Assembly (NCBI GenBank): GCA_028710655.1
Contig: JAQTTS010000003.1
Location: 1 to 23,483 of the forward strand
Direction of reading: 5' to 3'
Length of the DNA stretch: 23,483 nucleotides
Source: Dehalococcoidales bacterium
GTDB taxonomy: Bacteria; Chloroflexota; Dehalococcoidia; Dehalococcoidales; UBA5760
Notes under the pieces: model-generated
Databases searched by the model: none
What the model was told of the DNA's origin: nothing
What the model saw: only the letters and a program-made list of their open reading frames with translations
Shown here: in pieces, positions 14,705 to 23,010 of the stretch
Position numbering within the stretch: position 1 is the first letter of the stretch
Layout: each line of letters opens with the position of its first letter
Position numbers and translations under genes: made by a program

Positions 14705-15490
14705 ATGGAACAGATAACGAACATTTTGCTGGCGGTTGACGTCGGCAATACCAGGACGGCGTTAGGGTTCTTCCGTGATGAGCATCTGTTATTCAGACAT
14801 CATGTAGCTACGACCGTTCACAAAGACGCAGATGAATATGGAATGGAGCTGCTGGCAAAGCTGCGCCATGAGGGCATCTTGGTATCTGCCATTACATCCG
14901 CCGTATTGTGTTGCGCCGTGCCTCCTCAGATCCAAAAGTGGATCAGCGTTTGCCAGCGCTATTTGGGCGTTGATCCGATGGTGGTCAGAGCAGGCATAAG
15001 AACAGGCATTCGCATTATGGCGGACAACCCATCAGAGGTCGGCGGCGACCGGATAGCGAATGCTGTGGCGGCCCTGCGGCTGTATGGTGATCCGGTCATA
15101 GTCGTCGATTTGGGCACAGCTACCGTATTCGACGTCGTCTCTCATGGATCAGGTTACATTGGCTGTGTCATAGCGCCAGGCATTGAGTCATCGGCAATGG
15201 GCCTTTTCCGTAAAGCGGCCCAGTTCCCTTACGTGGAGTTGACCCCGCCCACAAAAGCAATCGGGAAAAACACGTCAACGGCGCTCCAGTCTGGCATCGT
15301 GACGGGACATATCTGCCTCGTGGAAGGGCTCGTGACGAGGGTGCAGTCGGAGCTGCAGGAAAAGGCTCTGGTTGTGGCCACCGGAACGTACTGCGAACTG
15401 ATAGCCCGGAAGACGCCGCTGATAAAGGCCATTCAGCCGGACCTGACTTTGACTGGCCTGCGCATGCTGTACGAGCTGAATCATCGCTAA
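14705..15490 (+). CDS. coaX: type III pantothenate kinase
   Basis: This 261-aa enzyme phosphorylates pantothenate, the first step of coenzyme A synthesis. It belongs to the ASKHA fold type III group: DVGNT at residues 12-16 (phosphate-binding), NPSEVGGDRIANA with the catalytic Asp at about 115, and VVDLGTATVFD near 134-143. Type III enzymes require a monovalent cation and are not feedback-inhibited by CoA. Length is typical (about 255-265 aa). The frame is open 7 codons further to a GTG, but I prefer the ATG at 14705, which has AGG 4-6 nt upstream and matches the usual family N-terminus. It stands alone, without birA or dihydrouridine synthase neighbours. Confidence 0.94.
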   Translation: MEQITNILLAVDVGNTRTALGFFRDEHLLFRHHVATTVHKDADEYGMELLAKLRHEGILVSAITSAVLCCAVPPQIQKWISVCQRYLGVDPMVVRAGIRTGIRIMADNPSEVGGDRIANAVAALRLYGDPVIVVDLGTATVFDVVSHGSGYIGCVIAPGIESSAMGLFRKAAQFPYVELTPPTKAIGKNTSTALQSGIVTGHICLVEGLVTRVQSELQEKALVVATGTYCELIARKTPLIKAIQPDLTLTGLRMLYELNHR

Positions 15491-15629
15491 GGCTCGCCGC
15501 GAAGTCCAAAGAGCTGCTGCCATTTCAGGACATCTCCCGTTTGACAGCCAACATGCATCACGTGTCGCTGCTACCAGCGTAACTGCTGCCATGCCAAGAA
15601 CAATTGTGGCATTAGCCGCACAATATGTA

Positions 15630-15665
15630 TTGACAAAGGATGATTTCAATGCTACTGTGGTAGCC
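15630..15665 (+). promoter_or_regulatory. promoter with shared dyad operator (site D)
   Basis: TTGACA (15630-15635), 17 nt, TACTGT (15653-15658), with the dyad TGCTACTGTGGTAGCC (15650-15665) over the -10. It lies about 100 nt before the GTG start of the ATP-grasp gene, so it should drive that gene and the small genes after it. Confidence 0.75.
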
Positions 15666-15761
15666 GTTTGTGCTAGGCCGATCGGCAGGTCAGGTCCGCG
15701 AGTTGTCTGGCTTTCTGGAACCCCGACGAGGATGTCATCACGCCCAAAAGGAGTGCAGATT

Positions 15762-16883
15762 GTGCTGCAAAAGGTAACCATAATCTATAACGACCCGTAC
15801 TGCAACGAATATTGTGACAAGGCGGAAGCAGAAGCCATCCTTGGCGTGCTCGATGCGGTCTCCTCCGTGAGAGACGCACTGGAAGCGCTGCAGTGCGCTT
15901 GCACCATACTGCCGTTGAACCTGCCATTTTCGTCTGTCCGGTCAGAGCTAAGCCGCATACGTGCAGACGTTGTGTTCAACCTGTTTGAGGGGTTTCCAGG
16001 TATGCCGGGCAGCGAGAGCGCGATCGCCAAAATGATGGAGGAAACCGGGCTGTGCTTCACAGGCTCGCCGAGCGCGGCGCTGGTGGCCTGCGAGAACAAG
16101 GTGACTACCAAGCACTACCTGAGGTCCGCCGGGATTCCCACTGCTAACTGGAACGTACTCTGCCCCGACGACACCGGAGCCTTCAATCTGAGATGGCCTT
16201 GCATAGTCAAACCGATGGGCGAGCACGCCAGCCACGGCTTGTCACAGCAAAGCGTGGTGGCGGATATGGAATCATTGAGCACGCAGGTAACACATTTGTA
16301 CCGGTCATACTGTCAGCCAGCTCTGGTAGAGGAATTCCTGGAAGGGCGAGAGTTTCGTGTTCTGCTACTGGGCAATGGCGAGCCGAGGGCCTTCCCCATT
16401 GAGGAGATCGTATACCTCTTGCCTCCGGGGAAGCCTCATTTGTTGACCTACTGCGCGAAATGGGTACAGGGACACCCGTACTTCGTTGGTACGAAGGAGG
16501 AGTGTCCTGCCAACATAGAGACACGTCTGGCAAAACAGCTCAAGGACCTGGCAGTAAGGTCGTTTCACGCCCTTTCATGCCGAGGCTATGCCAGTGTGGA
16601 TATGAGGCTGGACAAGGATGGACAGCCGTTCGTCATCGACGTGAACGCCAATCCGGACATCTCTTCATGCGGCGGCGCCAAGTGCCATATTGAAGCTGCC
16701 GGGTGCGACTACCCCGCCTTGATCGGCGAAGTGCTGTGCCTGACAAGAGAGTCTTTTGAAGACCGGGGTGGCGCTACGCAGAGAGCCCTGCAGCTTCGTC
16801 GTGCCAGATCGGCGGCATCTTCCGTACCACGGCAGCAAATGGGAAATGAGATAAGGAGATACACGTGGGCAACAAAAAGGTAG
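15762..16883 (+). CDS. D-alanine--D-alanine ligase-like ATP-grasp enzyme
   Basis: A 373-aa ATP-grasp ligase of the D-Ala-D-Ala ligase family. Visible are the N-terminal substrate segment (FNLFEGFPGMPGSESAIAKM near 74-93, with the Glu typical of Ddl), the ATP-binding Lys in IVKPMGEHASHGLS near 149, EEFLEGREFRVLLLG near 190, and the metal-binding VDMRLD and FVIDVNANPD segments near 278-294. Here Asp replaces the usual Glu of ExN. The substrate may be D-Ala or another amino acid or peptide; this cannot be decided. I chose GTG 15762 because AAAAGGAG lies 8 nt upstream; the open frame back to 15591 passes through promoter D and cannot all be coding. It is controlled by site D. The 34-aa gene overlaps its end. 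Confidence 0.87.
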   Translation: MLQKVTIIYNDPYCNEYCDKAEAEAILGVLDAVSSVRDALEALQCACTILPLNLPFSSVRSELSRIRADVVFNLFEGFPGMPGSESAIAKMMEETGLCFTGSPSAALVACENKVTTKHYLRSAGIPTANWNVLCPDDTGAFNLRWPCIVKPMGEHASHGLSQQSVVADMESLSTQVTHLYRSYCQPALVEEFLEGREFRVLLLGNGEPRAFPIEEIVYLLPPGKPHLLTYCAKWVQGHPYFVGTKEECPANIETRLAKQLKDLAVRSFHALSCRGYASVDMRLDKDGQPFVIDVNANPDISSCGGAKCHIEAAGCDYPALIGEVLCLTRESFEDRGGATQRALQLRRARSAASSVPRQQMGNEIRRYTWATKR

Positions 16884-16969
16884 AACGCAAGACAGGGGAG
16901 AAGGCTCGCAAGAAGAGCTCGGCCTATCTCCGGAAGGGTCCCAAGCAGACGCAAAGAAAGGCCAGGTAG
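16865..16969 (+). CDS. 34-aa Lys/Arg-rich small protein
   Basis: A short gene starting at GTG with AAGGAG 6 nt upstream, overlapping the last codons of the ligase gene, so translation is probably coupled. The product (MGNKKVERKTGEKARKKS, then YLRKGPKQTQRKAR) is over 40 percent Lys plus Arg and likely binds nucleic acid or a polyanion. No family recognised. It resembles the 40-aa basic protein at 11821-11943 in opening MG followed by Lys/Arg and in composition. Confidence 0.6.
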   Translation: MGNKKVERKTGEKARKKSSAYLRKGPKQTQRKAR

Positions 16970-17094
16970 TACACGCTCTTGCGTGGAATCCGCACAGTGT
17001 GCAGTAAGGCATGTTGCAGAACCGAAGGCGGGAAGTCATCCCGACACTGGTTGGGATATGGATGCGTCAACAACATGGCACAGGAGGTCACTAC

Positions 17095-17403
17095 ATGGCC
17101 GGTCGTCATTATGCAGCAGAGGAGCTTTTATCGTTCGGTCGCTTAAGGCGCGCAGTGACAAAGAGGGTGGTGGAAATGGCGGAATCGGCGCTCAATGCCG
17201 GAGCGCCATTAGATCAGGCCAAGCTGGCTGAACTGACGGCGCAGGAATGGAAGGCAGCCAAAGAGGCCGTCAGATCGTCTCCCGCCGCCAGGCGGGTGGC
17301 GCACGAACATATGTTGCGTATAGTCGGGTCGATGGTGGACCAAAGGGTTAAGACCGAAAAAGGCGAACTAGAGGCGCTGGGTGTGGAAGACCGGACTATA
17401 TGA
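17095..17403 (+). CDS. 102-aa helical hypothetical protein
   Basis: An Ala-, Glu- and Arg-rich, probably all-helical protein with a C-terminal GELEALGVEDR motif. The open frame begins at 17011, but AGGAGG at 17082-17087 with a 7-nt spacer picks the ATG at 17095. I recognise no family and see no transmembrane segment. It follows the ligase and 34-aa genes by 125 nt on the same strand and may be in their transcript. Confidence 0.6.
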   Translation: MAGRHYAAEELLSFGRLRRAVTKRVVEMAESALNAGAPLDQAKLAELTAQEWKAAKEAVRSSPAARRVAHEHMLRIVGSMVDQRVKTEKGELEALGVEDRTI

Positions 17404-17542
17404 TGGGTGGCTCTTGGCCGAGGCAATCGCAGCTCAACTTTGAAATAGGCGAAGGCACTGGTCGCTAATCCCGCGCTTCATTTTCATATGGCTCGTGGGT
17501 CGTGCCTTTGCCGTTCGACATCAACCGAAAACGGAGACAAAC

Positions 17543-17734
17543 ATGCGAGTCTATTGTGAGAAGTGCCAGCAGATGGTCACGGTGCAACGGTATCAGCTAA
17601 CGCGGGCACATTGCCAGAAGGTGGCTTTTCGTGCCACATGTCCGGGGTGTGGCGACAGGATGAACATCGTGGGGAAACCACGACAGACTCTTGGCGACAC
17701 ACCAGCATGGAACATCGCAAAGACTCGAGAATAG
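17543..17734 (+). CDS. 63-aa zinc-ribbon-like protein
   Basis: A small protein with CEKC near residues 5-8 and CPGC near 33-36, separated by a basic segment, the pattern of a zinc ribbon; the last 25 residues are polar. The ATG at 17543 has GGAG 7 nt upstream, which I prefer to the longer frame from 17495. The CorA-like gene starts 9 nt after its stop, so they are an operon. Function unknown. Confidence 0.6.
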   Translation: MRVYCEKCQQMVTVQRYQLTRAHCQKVAFRATCPGCGDRMNIVGKPRQTLGDTPAWNIAKTRE

Positions 17735-17743
17735 GACCATCCA

Positions 17744-18748
17744 ATGCGATTCGTAAACATCTCAAAATGGGGTGGGACTGCTGTGAGACCTCGGGAAATT
17801 CCCGAGCATACGCCTGCGAACCTTGACTCCGTAACATATAAGGGCCTGACGTGGGTCCATATCGAACGGCCGTCGAAGCGAGAGGCCGAACACTTGGCAC
17901 AATCATATCCGTTTTTCCACAAGCTAAACCTGGAAGATGTGCTCAGCCGCGTCCAGTCGCCCAAGGTTGACGAATACGAGGAACACATCTTCGTTGTGCT
18001 CCATTTCCCAGCTTTCGTTGACAGGGCACGTCCGGCACTGGCCAGTGAAGTCGACTTCTTTGTCGGAAGAGATTTCCTGGTCACAGTGGACTGCAGCGGC
18101 AACTTGAGAGGATTGTGCGAGATGTTCAGCCGTTGCCGTGATGAGGCCGACACGCGATCAAACCTTATGGGACTTGGGCCCGGAAGTCTTTTCTACCGCA
18201 TCGTCGATCCTCTGGTAGACAGCTGCTTCCCTGTTGTTGAACAGGTCATCGGAAATATCGAGAGACTTGAAGGGACAGTGTTCAAGGCTCCCGTCCCGCA
18301 GACCGTGCGTGACACTATGCTGGCGCGCAGGGATATGTTGTCATTACAGCGCACGTTGCGGCCAGACCACGCGGTGATGAAGGTATTGGAAGAGGGGCAC
18401 CGGCCTTTCCTTGGTGAGGGTCTCGACGCTTATTTCAGCGACATCGGAGACCACCTGAACCGAATGGTGAACTCACTCGACGAATATGAAGAGGTAGTGG
18501 AAGGATTGAGCGAGGCCGGCAACTGGCTGACATCACATCGCATGCAGGAGACGGTGCGCGTGTTGACCATCTTCATGGCCGTCATAATGCCGCTCTCACT
18601 TGTTACCGGCATCTTCGGGATGAACATCAGGCTGCCCTTCGGCGTTGCTGCAGGGGGCAGCTGGGCCGCACTGGGCATAATCCTGGGATTCATGATGCTT
18701 CTAGCAGCGGGGACGCTGTTCTTTTTTCGCCGCAAGGGGTGGCTCTAA
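17744..18748 (+). CDS. corA: CorA-family Mg2+/Co2+ transporter
   Basis: A 334-aa protein with the CorA plan: a large N-terminal cytoplasmic alpha/beta domain (to about 200), a long stalk helix (about 210-270) and two C-terminal membrane helices (about 271-294 and 304-328) that hold the signature GMN in IFGMNIRLPFG near residues 292-294. Homopentamers of this family admit Mg2+ and related divalent ions. The canonical YGMN has Phe in place of Tyr, a variant seen in the family. The C-terminus ends in a basic FFRRKGWL, as is usual. It follows the zinc-ribbon gene by 9 nt and precedes the MarC gene by 50 nt. Confidence 0.93.
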   Translation: MRFVNISKWGGTAVRPREIPEHTPANLDSVTYKGLTWVHIERPSKREAEHLAQSYPFFHKLNLEDVLSRVQSPKVDEYEEHIFVVLHFPAFVDRARPALASEVDFFVGRDFLVTVDCSGNLRGLCEMFSRCRDEADTRSNLMGLGPGSLFYRIVDPLVDSCFPVVEQVIGNIERLEGTVFKAPVPQTVRDTMLARRDMLSLQRTLRPDHAVMKVLEEGHRPFLGEGLDAYFSDIGDHLNRMVNSLDEYEEVVEGLSEAGNWLTSHRMQETVRVLTIFMAVIMPLSLVTGIFGMNIRLPFGVAAGGSWAALGIILGFMMLLAAGTLFFFRRKGWL

Positions 18749-18798
18749 CCGTCGCAAAAAGGAAGCCTCACTACCCGTTGACATGACCGGAGAAGAAG

Positions 18799-19395
18799 AT
18801 GTCTCACTGGCTTGGGTCTTTTGCACTAGTGTTCATACCATTGTTCATAGCTATAGATGCCGTTGGCAACTTGCCTTTCGTCATGTCTCTGAGTGAGGGC
18901 ATGTCCCAGCGCGAGCAGCGGCGGATGCTCAATCTGGCCACGACCACAGCAGGGCTGGTGGGCATCGCCTTCTTGTTCCTGGGAGAACTGATTCTCCGTG
19001 CCATGGGTATCTCAGTCGGTTCGTTCGCCATAGCTGGAGGGATAATCCTCCTCGCTCTGTCAATAAGGCACATGATAACCGGGCACTTCGTTGATGCCAT
19101 CAAGGAAGAAATAGTGGCGGTGGTGCCCATCGGCACGCCCCTGACAGTCGGCCCTGCCACCATAACTACCTTGATGCTGCTGAACACAGAATTCCCCACG
19201 TACATGGTACTGATTGCGTTTGCATTGAACATCCTTGCTGTCTGGGTCTCCTTCATGGCCGGCGGCAGGATTGCGGGATTCCTGGGACAAGGCGGCATGA
19301 AGGCGCTTTCCAAGGTATTCAGCCTTTTGCTGGCGGCCATAGCTGTAAGCATGATCATTCGCGGTTTGCACCTGACGGGAATGGTGAAACCATAA
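18799..19395 (+). CDS. MarC-family (UPF0056) membrane protein
   Basis: A 198-aa protein with six hydrophobic segments. It starts in the family style (FALVFIPLFIAIDAVGNLPF), has the SFAIAGGIILLALSIRHM segment and the PIGTPLTVGPATITTLM loop conserved in MarC proteins, and ends just after the sixth span. MarC was once linked to multiple antibiotic resistance, but that has been withdrawn; some members have been proposed as transporters of small solutes. Length is typical (about 200 aa). The gap of 50 nt to the CorA gene allows one transcript. A following gene begins 69 nt later. Confidence 0.88.
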   Translation: MSHWLGSFALVFIPLFIAIDAVGNLPFVMSLSEGMSQREQRRMLNLATTTAGLVGIAFLFLGELILRAMGISVGSFAIAGGIILLALSIRHMITGHFVDAIKEEIVAVVPIGTPLTVGPATITTLMLLNTEFPTYMVLIAFALNILAVWVSFMAGGRIAGFLGQGGMKALSKVFSLLLAAIAVSMIIRGLHLTGMVKP

Positions 19396-19464
19396 CATGA
19401 AGCCCCAGCAACCATACGCGTAAGAGGTATCTGATGATGCCGCAGTTCATCAACAGGAGCGTGC

Positions 19465-21336
19465 ATGATGGAAAACAGGAATGCGAAACGGGATGAAGGA
19501 ATAAACGAACTCGACCCGCAGGAGTATGGGCGCAGAATAGCTGCCTACAACGCAGAAACAAAAGACCTTAGTCTGAAGCAATTGGTGCTGGCTAAAGACA
19601 GGTGCCTGGCCGAAGGTTACTACTGGCGGCAGATGCCGATAAAAGAAGAGAGGCCAAGCGACTATCAGGTGTTCTATGCCAAACTGCTTCAGATAGCGGT
19701 GAACGCCAGAGAGGTGCTGCGACATGTGGCTGGTTCCCCAACAGTGAAGGATTCAGGCGAATGCATGGCCGGCATTTACGCGCCGGAGGGATTTCCGACC
19801 GCCCTTTCTACAGGAGTACTGCTACGTGTGTACAGCATGAGCCGACTGGTACGCTTCATGGCTCTTAACGACTATGAAAACGACCCGAGGATAACAGACA
19901 ATGACTTCTTCTTCAACGATATACCACATTACGGTGGACAATTCCCGGAAGACCAGTTTATAGTCCTTCCGGTATTTCATCAGGCCCAGCTGGTAGCCTG
20001 GGTACGTGCGGTGTCGCACGAGACTGTGCCCAGGGTCGGTGATGCGGGGGGTTACCGCTCCAATGCAGCGAGCCGCTGCCACGTGACCATGCCGCTAGCC
20101 CTCTCCAAGATGACCTGGGATGATGTGGTACCTCCCAACATCGAGTCCGCCGTTGGCCGAGGCGCGGAAGCTGCTGATATATGGGCTATGGATACCGAGG
20201 CAAAGATGACTTCCTGCACGTACATGCGCGAGGCAATACACAAGCTCATAGAATCTTATGGCATCGACTTCTTTTCTGAAGCAATGCAGGAGATTGTTGA
20301 GGACGGCAGGAGAGCCGGTCTGGCCAAGGTGCTGGAGCAGTTCCTGCCAAAGAAATGCATGGCCGGGGCTCCCATTCCTGCTGCCAAAGCGTTAGCTGAT
20401 AGAGAAAAACTTCCTGCTCGCCCGCACTTGTGGAAAGGGCCCGATATGGCGAGGTTCATGAAAGGCGATGTGCAAATTGTCGTGCCTGGCGTCGTTCCAG
20501 ACATAAACACGGACGAATATGACCTTATTGAGTTCTGCAAAGCCTCAGCTGTTGATTTTGGAGACCCACTGGAGAGAAACCCTCAACTTGTCATTAGAGA
20601 CCTCGCCAACGGGATAACCGCTTGGCGGACGGCAAAAGAGCTGTTCGGCGTGGTGGTCAGGAAAACCGGCCCGCTGTTGGGCGACGTGGAGTGCGACATG
20701 GCGGAAACGTCAAAACTCAGGGGCGAACTACGTAGTGAGCGTAGGACATTGGCAGTACCGGCCGAAGGGTATGTCGCTGTGCAGAGAGAGAGGTTGCTGA
20801 AGGGCGACATACCCAGGGTCTGTGCCTTAATGATAAACGACATGCTTCGCTTTTCGCCCGAATGGAGGGACTGGTTCAAGAAAGGATGGAGACTCCCCGC
20901 TGAATTCGAACAGATTCCTCTCTCTGTTGAGGACAGGTCGGTCCGGATCGAGGCCGGGATAGATGAGCGGCGTGACACAGCCAACAGAAGCCAGACTGGC
21001 CAACACAAGTGCTGCGGAACCAGCCGGGCCGAGATACCGGACAAGATACTCGGACGCCTGCAAGAACACCTGTACGTTGTGCAGGAGCATGGACGGAAGG
21101 TCATCAGCTGTGAATGCGGGCATGAATTGGGCTGTTGCGAAACCAACTGGAAATACCGGGCACTGGTCTACGGCCGCAATTTCAAAGACATATACCCGGG
21201 AATACTGGAACAACATCAAGATTGGTGTCTGTTTCGGGAGTTCTACTGTCCACGCTGCCTCAGGCAGTTGGAAGTGGAGGGAGTACCCCAAGGCGTGCCT
21301 TTCCTTTGCGGCACTGGACCAGATCTGGAAGGATGA
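19465..21336 (+). CDS. hydantoinase B/acetone carboxylase alpha-like protein fused to a gamma-like C-terminal domain
   Basis: Residues about 1-500 resemble the hydantoinase B/oxoprolinase family, in particular acetone carboxylase AcxB: NDFFFNDIPHYGGQFPEDQF near 146-165, then VAWVRAVSHE near 174-183. Residues about 525-623 resemble the small gamma subunit of acetone carboxylase (AcxC): CECGHELGCCETNWKYRALV, then LFREFYCPRCLRQLEVEGVP, with Cys pairs that probably bind metal. The alpha part is shorter than AcxB (over 700 aa), so an internal segment seems to be missing. No AcxA/hydantoinase A partner lies in the window. The substrate is therefore unknown; a carboxylase or hydrolase of small carbonyl compounds is a guess. 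AGGAG lies 5 nt before the first ATG; the second ATG at 19468 is possible. Confidence 0.75.
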   Translation: MMENRNAKRDEGINELDPQEYGRRIAAYNAETKDLSLKQLVLAKDRCLAEGYYWRQMPIKEERPSDYQVFYAKLLQIAVNAREVLRHVAGSPTVKDSGECMAGIYAPEGFPTALSTGVLLRVYSMSRLVRFMALNDYENDPRITDNDFFFNDIPHYGGQFPEDQFIVLPVFHQAQLVAWVRAVSHETVPRVGDAGGYRSNAASRCHVTMPLALSKMTWDDVVPPNIESAVGRGAEAADIWAMDTEAKMTSCTYMREAIHKLIESYGIDFFSEAMQEIVEDGRRAGLAKVLEQFLPKKCMAGAPIPAAKALADREKLPARPHLWKGPDMARFMKGDVQIVVPGVVPDINTDEYDLIEFCKASAVDFGDPLERNPQLVIRDLANGITAWRTAKELFGVVVRKTGPLLGDVECDMAETSKLRGELRSERRTLAVPAEGYVAVQRERLLKGDIPRVCALMINDMLRFSPEWRDWFKKGWRLPAEFEQIPLSVEDRSVRIEAGIDERRDTANRSQTGQHKCCGTSRAEIPDKILGRLQEHLYVVQEHGRKVISCECGHELGCCETNWKYRALVYGRNFKDIYPGILEQHQDWCLFREFYCPRCLRQLEVEGVPQGVPFLCGTGPDLEG

Positions 21337-21363
21337 CCAAAGAGACGCCCATGGTAGTTGCCG

Positions 21364-23010
21364 ATGAACCTACAGAACATACTGCAGCCCAGAACGACGC
21401 TCTCCCGCGACGAGGTGGGGCAGGGCCTGCGTGCCCTCACCTGGGAAGGCATAGCCTCCACTGGCTTCTCCAGCCTCACTGCCAGCACATTCTTGGCCGC
21501 CTTCGCGCTGGCATTAGGTGCTAGCAGCTTCCAGATAGGTCTACTGGCAAGCATCCCTTTCATCACCGACCTGTTTCAAATACCCGCTGTGTGGCTAATC
21601 GAAGGATGTCGCCGTCGCAAAGTAGTGGTTTTGGCCACCTGGCTTGCGTCTTTGCTCTTATGGGTCCCCATAGCGCTCATCCCGGTTGTGATGGAGATAC
21701 CCAGTGCCGGCGCGATTTCGATTCTGCTGGGGTTGATGGCGGTCCGGGGCATTTTCAATGCCTTGACCAACTGCGCCTGGAGCAGCTGGATGCGTGATCT
21801 AGTCCCCCGGCAAGTGCTGGGCCAATTCTTCGCGAGGCGATTGTCATTATCAACGGCTGTGGCTGTAGTTCTGGCATTGGCTGCCGCCTTTGTTCTTGAT
21901 CACTGCGGTAAGACAGGAAACGTAGCCATCGGATATACCTTCGTTGTGCTGACAGGCCTGGTCTTTTTCGGGCTGGTAAGCCCCGCTATTACAGCGTTTA
22001 TTCCTGAGCCGATGATGCCGCAAGTATCCAGCCAACGACATTCCCTCGTAGACACTGTGGCTGCTCCTCTCCGTGAGAAGAAATATCGGCAGTTGATGAA
22101 ATTACTCATGTTCTGGGGGTTCGCCACGAATCTGGCCATCCCGTTTTTCAGCGTGTTCATGTTAAGGCAATTGGGACTCTCAATACTCACTGTGGTTGCG
22201 CTTACTACTGTTAGCGAAGTATTCATTGTCCTGTCTCTTGGTTTTTGGGGGTCGTTGGCTGACCGATTCGGCAGCAAAACGGCCTTGTCTTTGAGCGCGT
22301 CACTCTTCCTGCTGATCATACCGGGGTGGGTCCTCACCGCTGTCGCCGGGATAAATGCATGTTTGATCCTGATTCTTGCCGTGTTGCACGTCTTTTCCGG
22401 AATAGCAGTGGCCGGAATTACGCTTACCACGGGGACGCTTGCGCTGAAACTTGCCCCTCAAGGTCGGGCAACATCTTGCCTTGCCGGCGCATCGCTGGCT
22501 GATAGTGCCGGCACAGGTGTCGGCGCACTTGCCGGAGGTTTTCTGGCTGACGTGTTCGCCGGGCGCACGGTGGTCTTGAACCTGCACTGGGCCGACCTTC
22601 CACAGTCCGTAGGATTGGACAGCGTAGAGCTTACCGGTTTCCACTTTCTTTTCTCTCTGGCTTGTGTTATCGGGTTCATGGCGTTGAGGACTTTGCGAAG
22701 CGTGCAAGAAACCGGCGCATCTGAGCAAAGAGATGTGTTGGAGTTCTTCGTGACCAAGAGTTGCAGGGCTTTTCGACTGGCAAGCCCGATTGCCGAGCCG
22801 AGTTCATTGGGCATCACCCCAGCTAGCTATTGGACGCGAGTTACAGCGGCGGATATCGGCAAAGGTATTGCTGACTACCATCTCGCCGCTGTGGCAGTGT
22901 TGGCCAGGCAAACGGTATCGAAGACTATGCGCGGGCTACAGAAGAAACCTCCATCATGGGAGGTGAAGAGGAGGTCATCTCATTCGCTTAAGCTCGCGGC
23001 CACGGACTGA
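21364..23010 (+). CDS. MFS-type transporter
   Basis: A 548-aa integral membrane protein with about twelve hydrophobic segments in two halves and a cytoplasmic loop near residue 220-250. The first half contains SSFQIGLLASIPFITDLFQI and the second FWGSLADRFGSKTALSLS, which matches the MFS loop 2-3 type motif (GxLaDrxGrr). The last 100 residues are soluble and basic, an unusual extension for the family. Substrate unknown. I use the ATG at 21364; the frame is open two codons further to TTG, with no better ribosome binding site. It follows the carboxylase-like fusion gene by 27 nt, so co-transcription is likely and it may import or export that enzyme's substrate (inference). Confidence 0.82.
   Translation: MNLQNILQPRTTLSRDEVGQGLRALTWEGIASTGFSSLTASTFLAAFALALGASSFQIGLLASIPFITDLFQIPAVWLIEGCRRRKVVVLATWLASLLLWVPIALIPVVMEIPSAGAISILLGLMAVRGIFNALTNCAWSSWMRDLVPRQVLGQFFARRLSLSTAVAVVLALAAAFVLDHCGKTGNVAIGYTFVVLTGLVFFGLVSPAITAFIPEPMMPQVSSQRHSLVDTVAAPLREKKYRQLMKLLMFWGFATNLAIPFFSVFMLRQLGLSILTVVALTTVSEVFIVLSLGFWGSLADRFGSKTALSLSASLFLLIIPGWVLTAVAGINACLILILAVLHVFSGIAVAGITLTTGTLALKLAPQGRATSCLAGASLADSAGTGVGALAGGFLADVFAGRTVVLNLHWADLPQSVGLDSVELTGFHFLFSLACVIGFMALRTLRSVQETGASEQRDVLEFFVTKSCRAFRLASPIAEPSSLGITPASYWTRVTAADIGKGIADYHLAAVAVLARQTVSKTMRGLQKKPPSWEVKRRSSHSLKLAATD

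Noticed and set aside
15536..15584. TTGACA followed by TGCTACCAGCGTAACT upstream of site D
   Set aside because: The dyad matches at only part of the positions and the -35 to TAC distance is about 25 nt, not 17; it may be a decayed or secondary site.
18779..18798. TTGACA just before the MarC-like gene
   Set aside because: The start codon is only 14 nt away, leaving no room for a -10 and start point.
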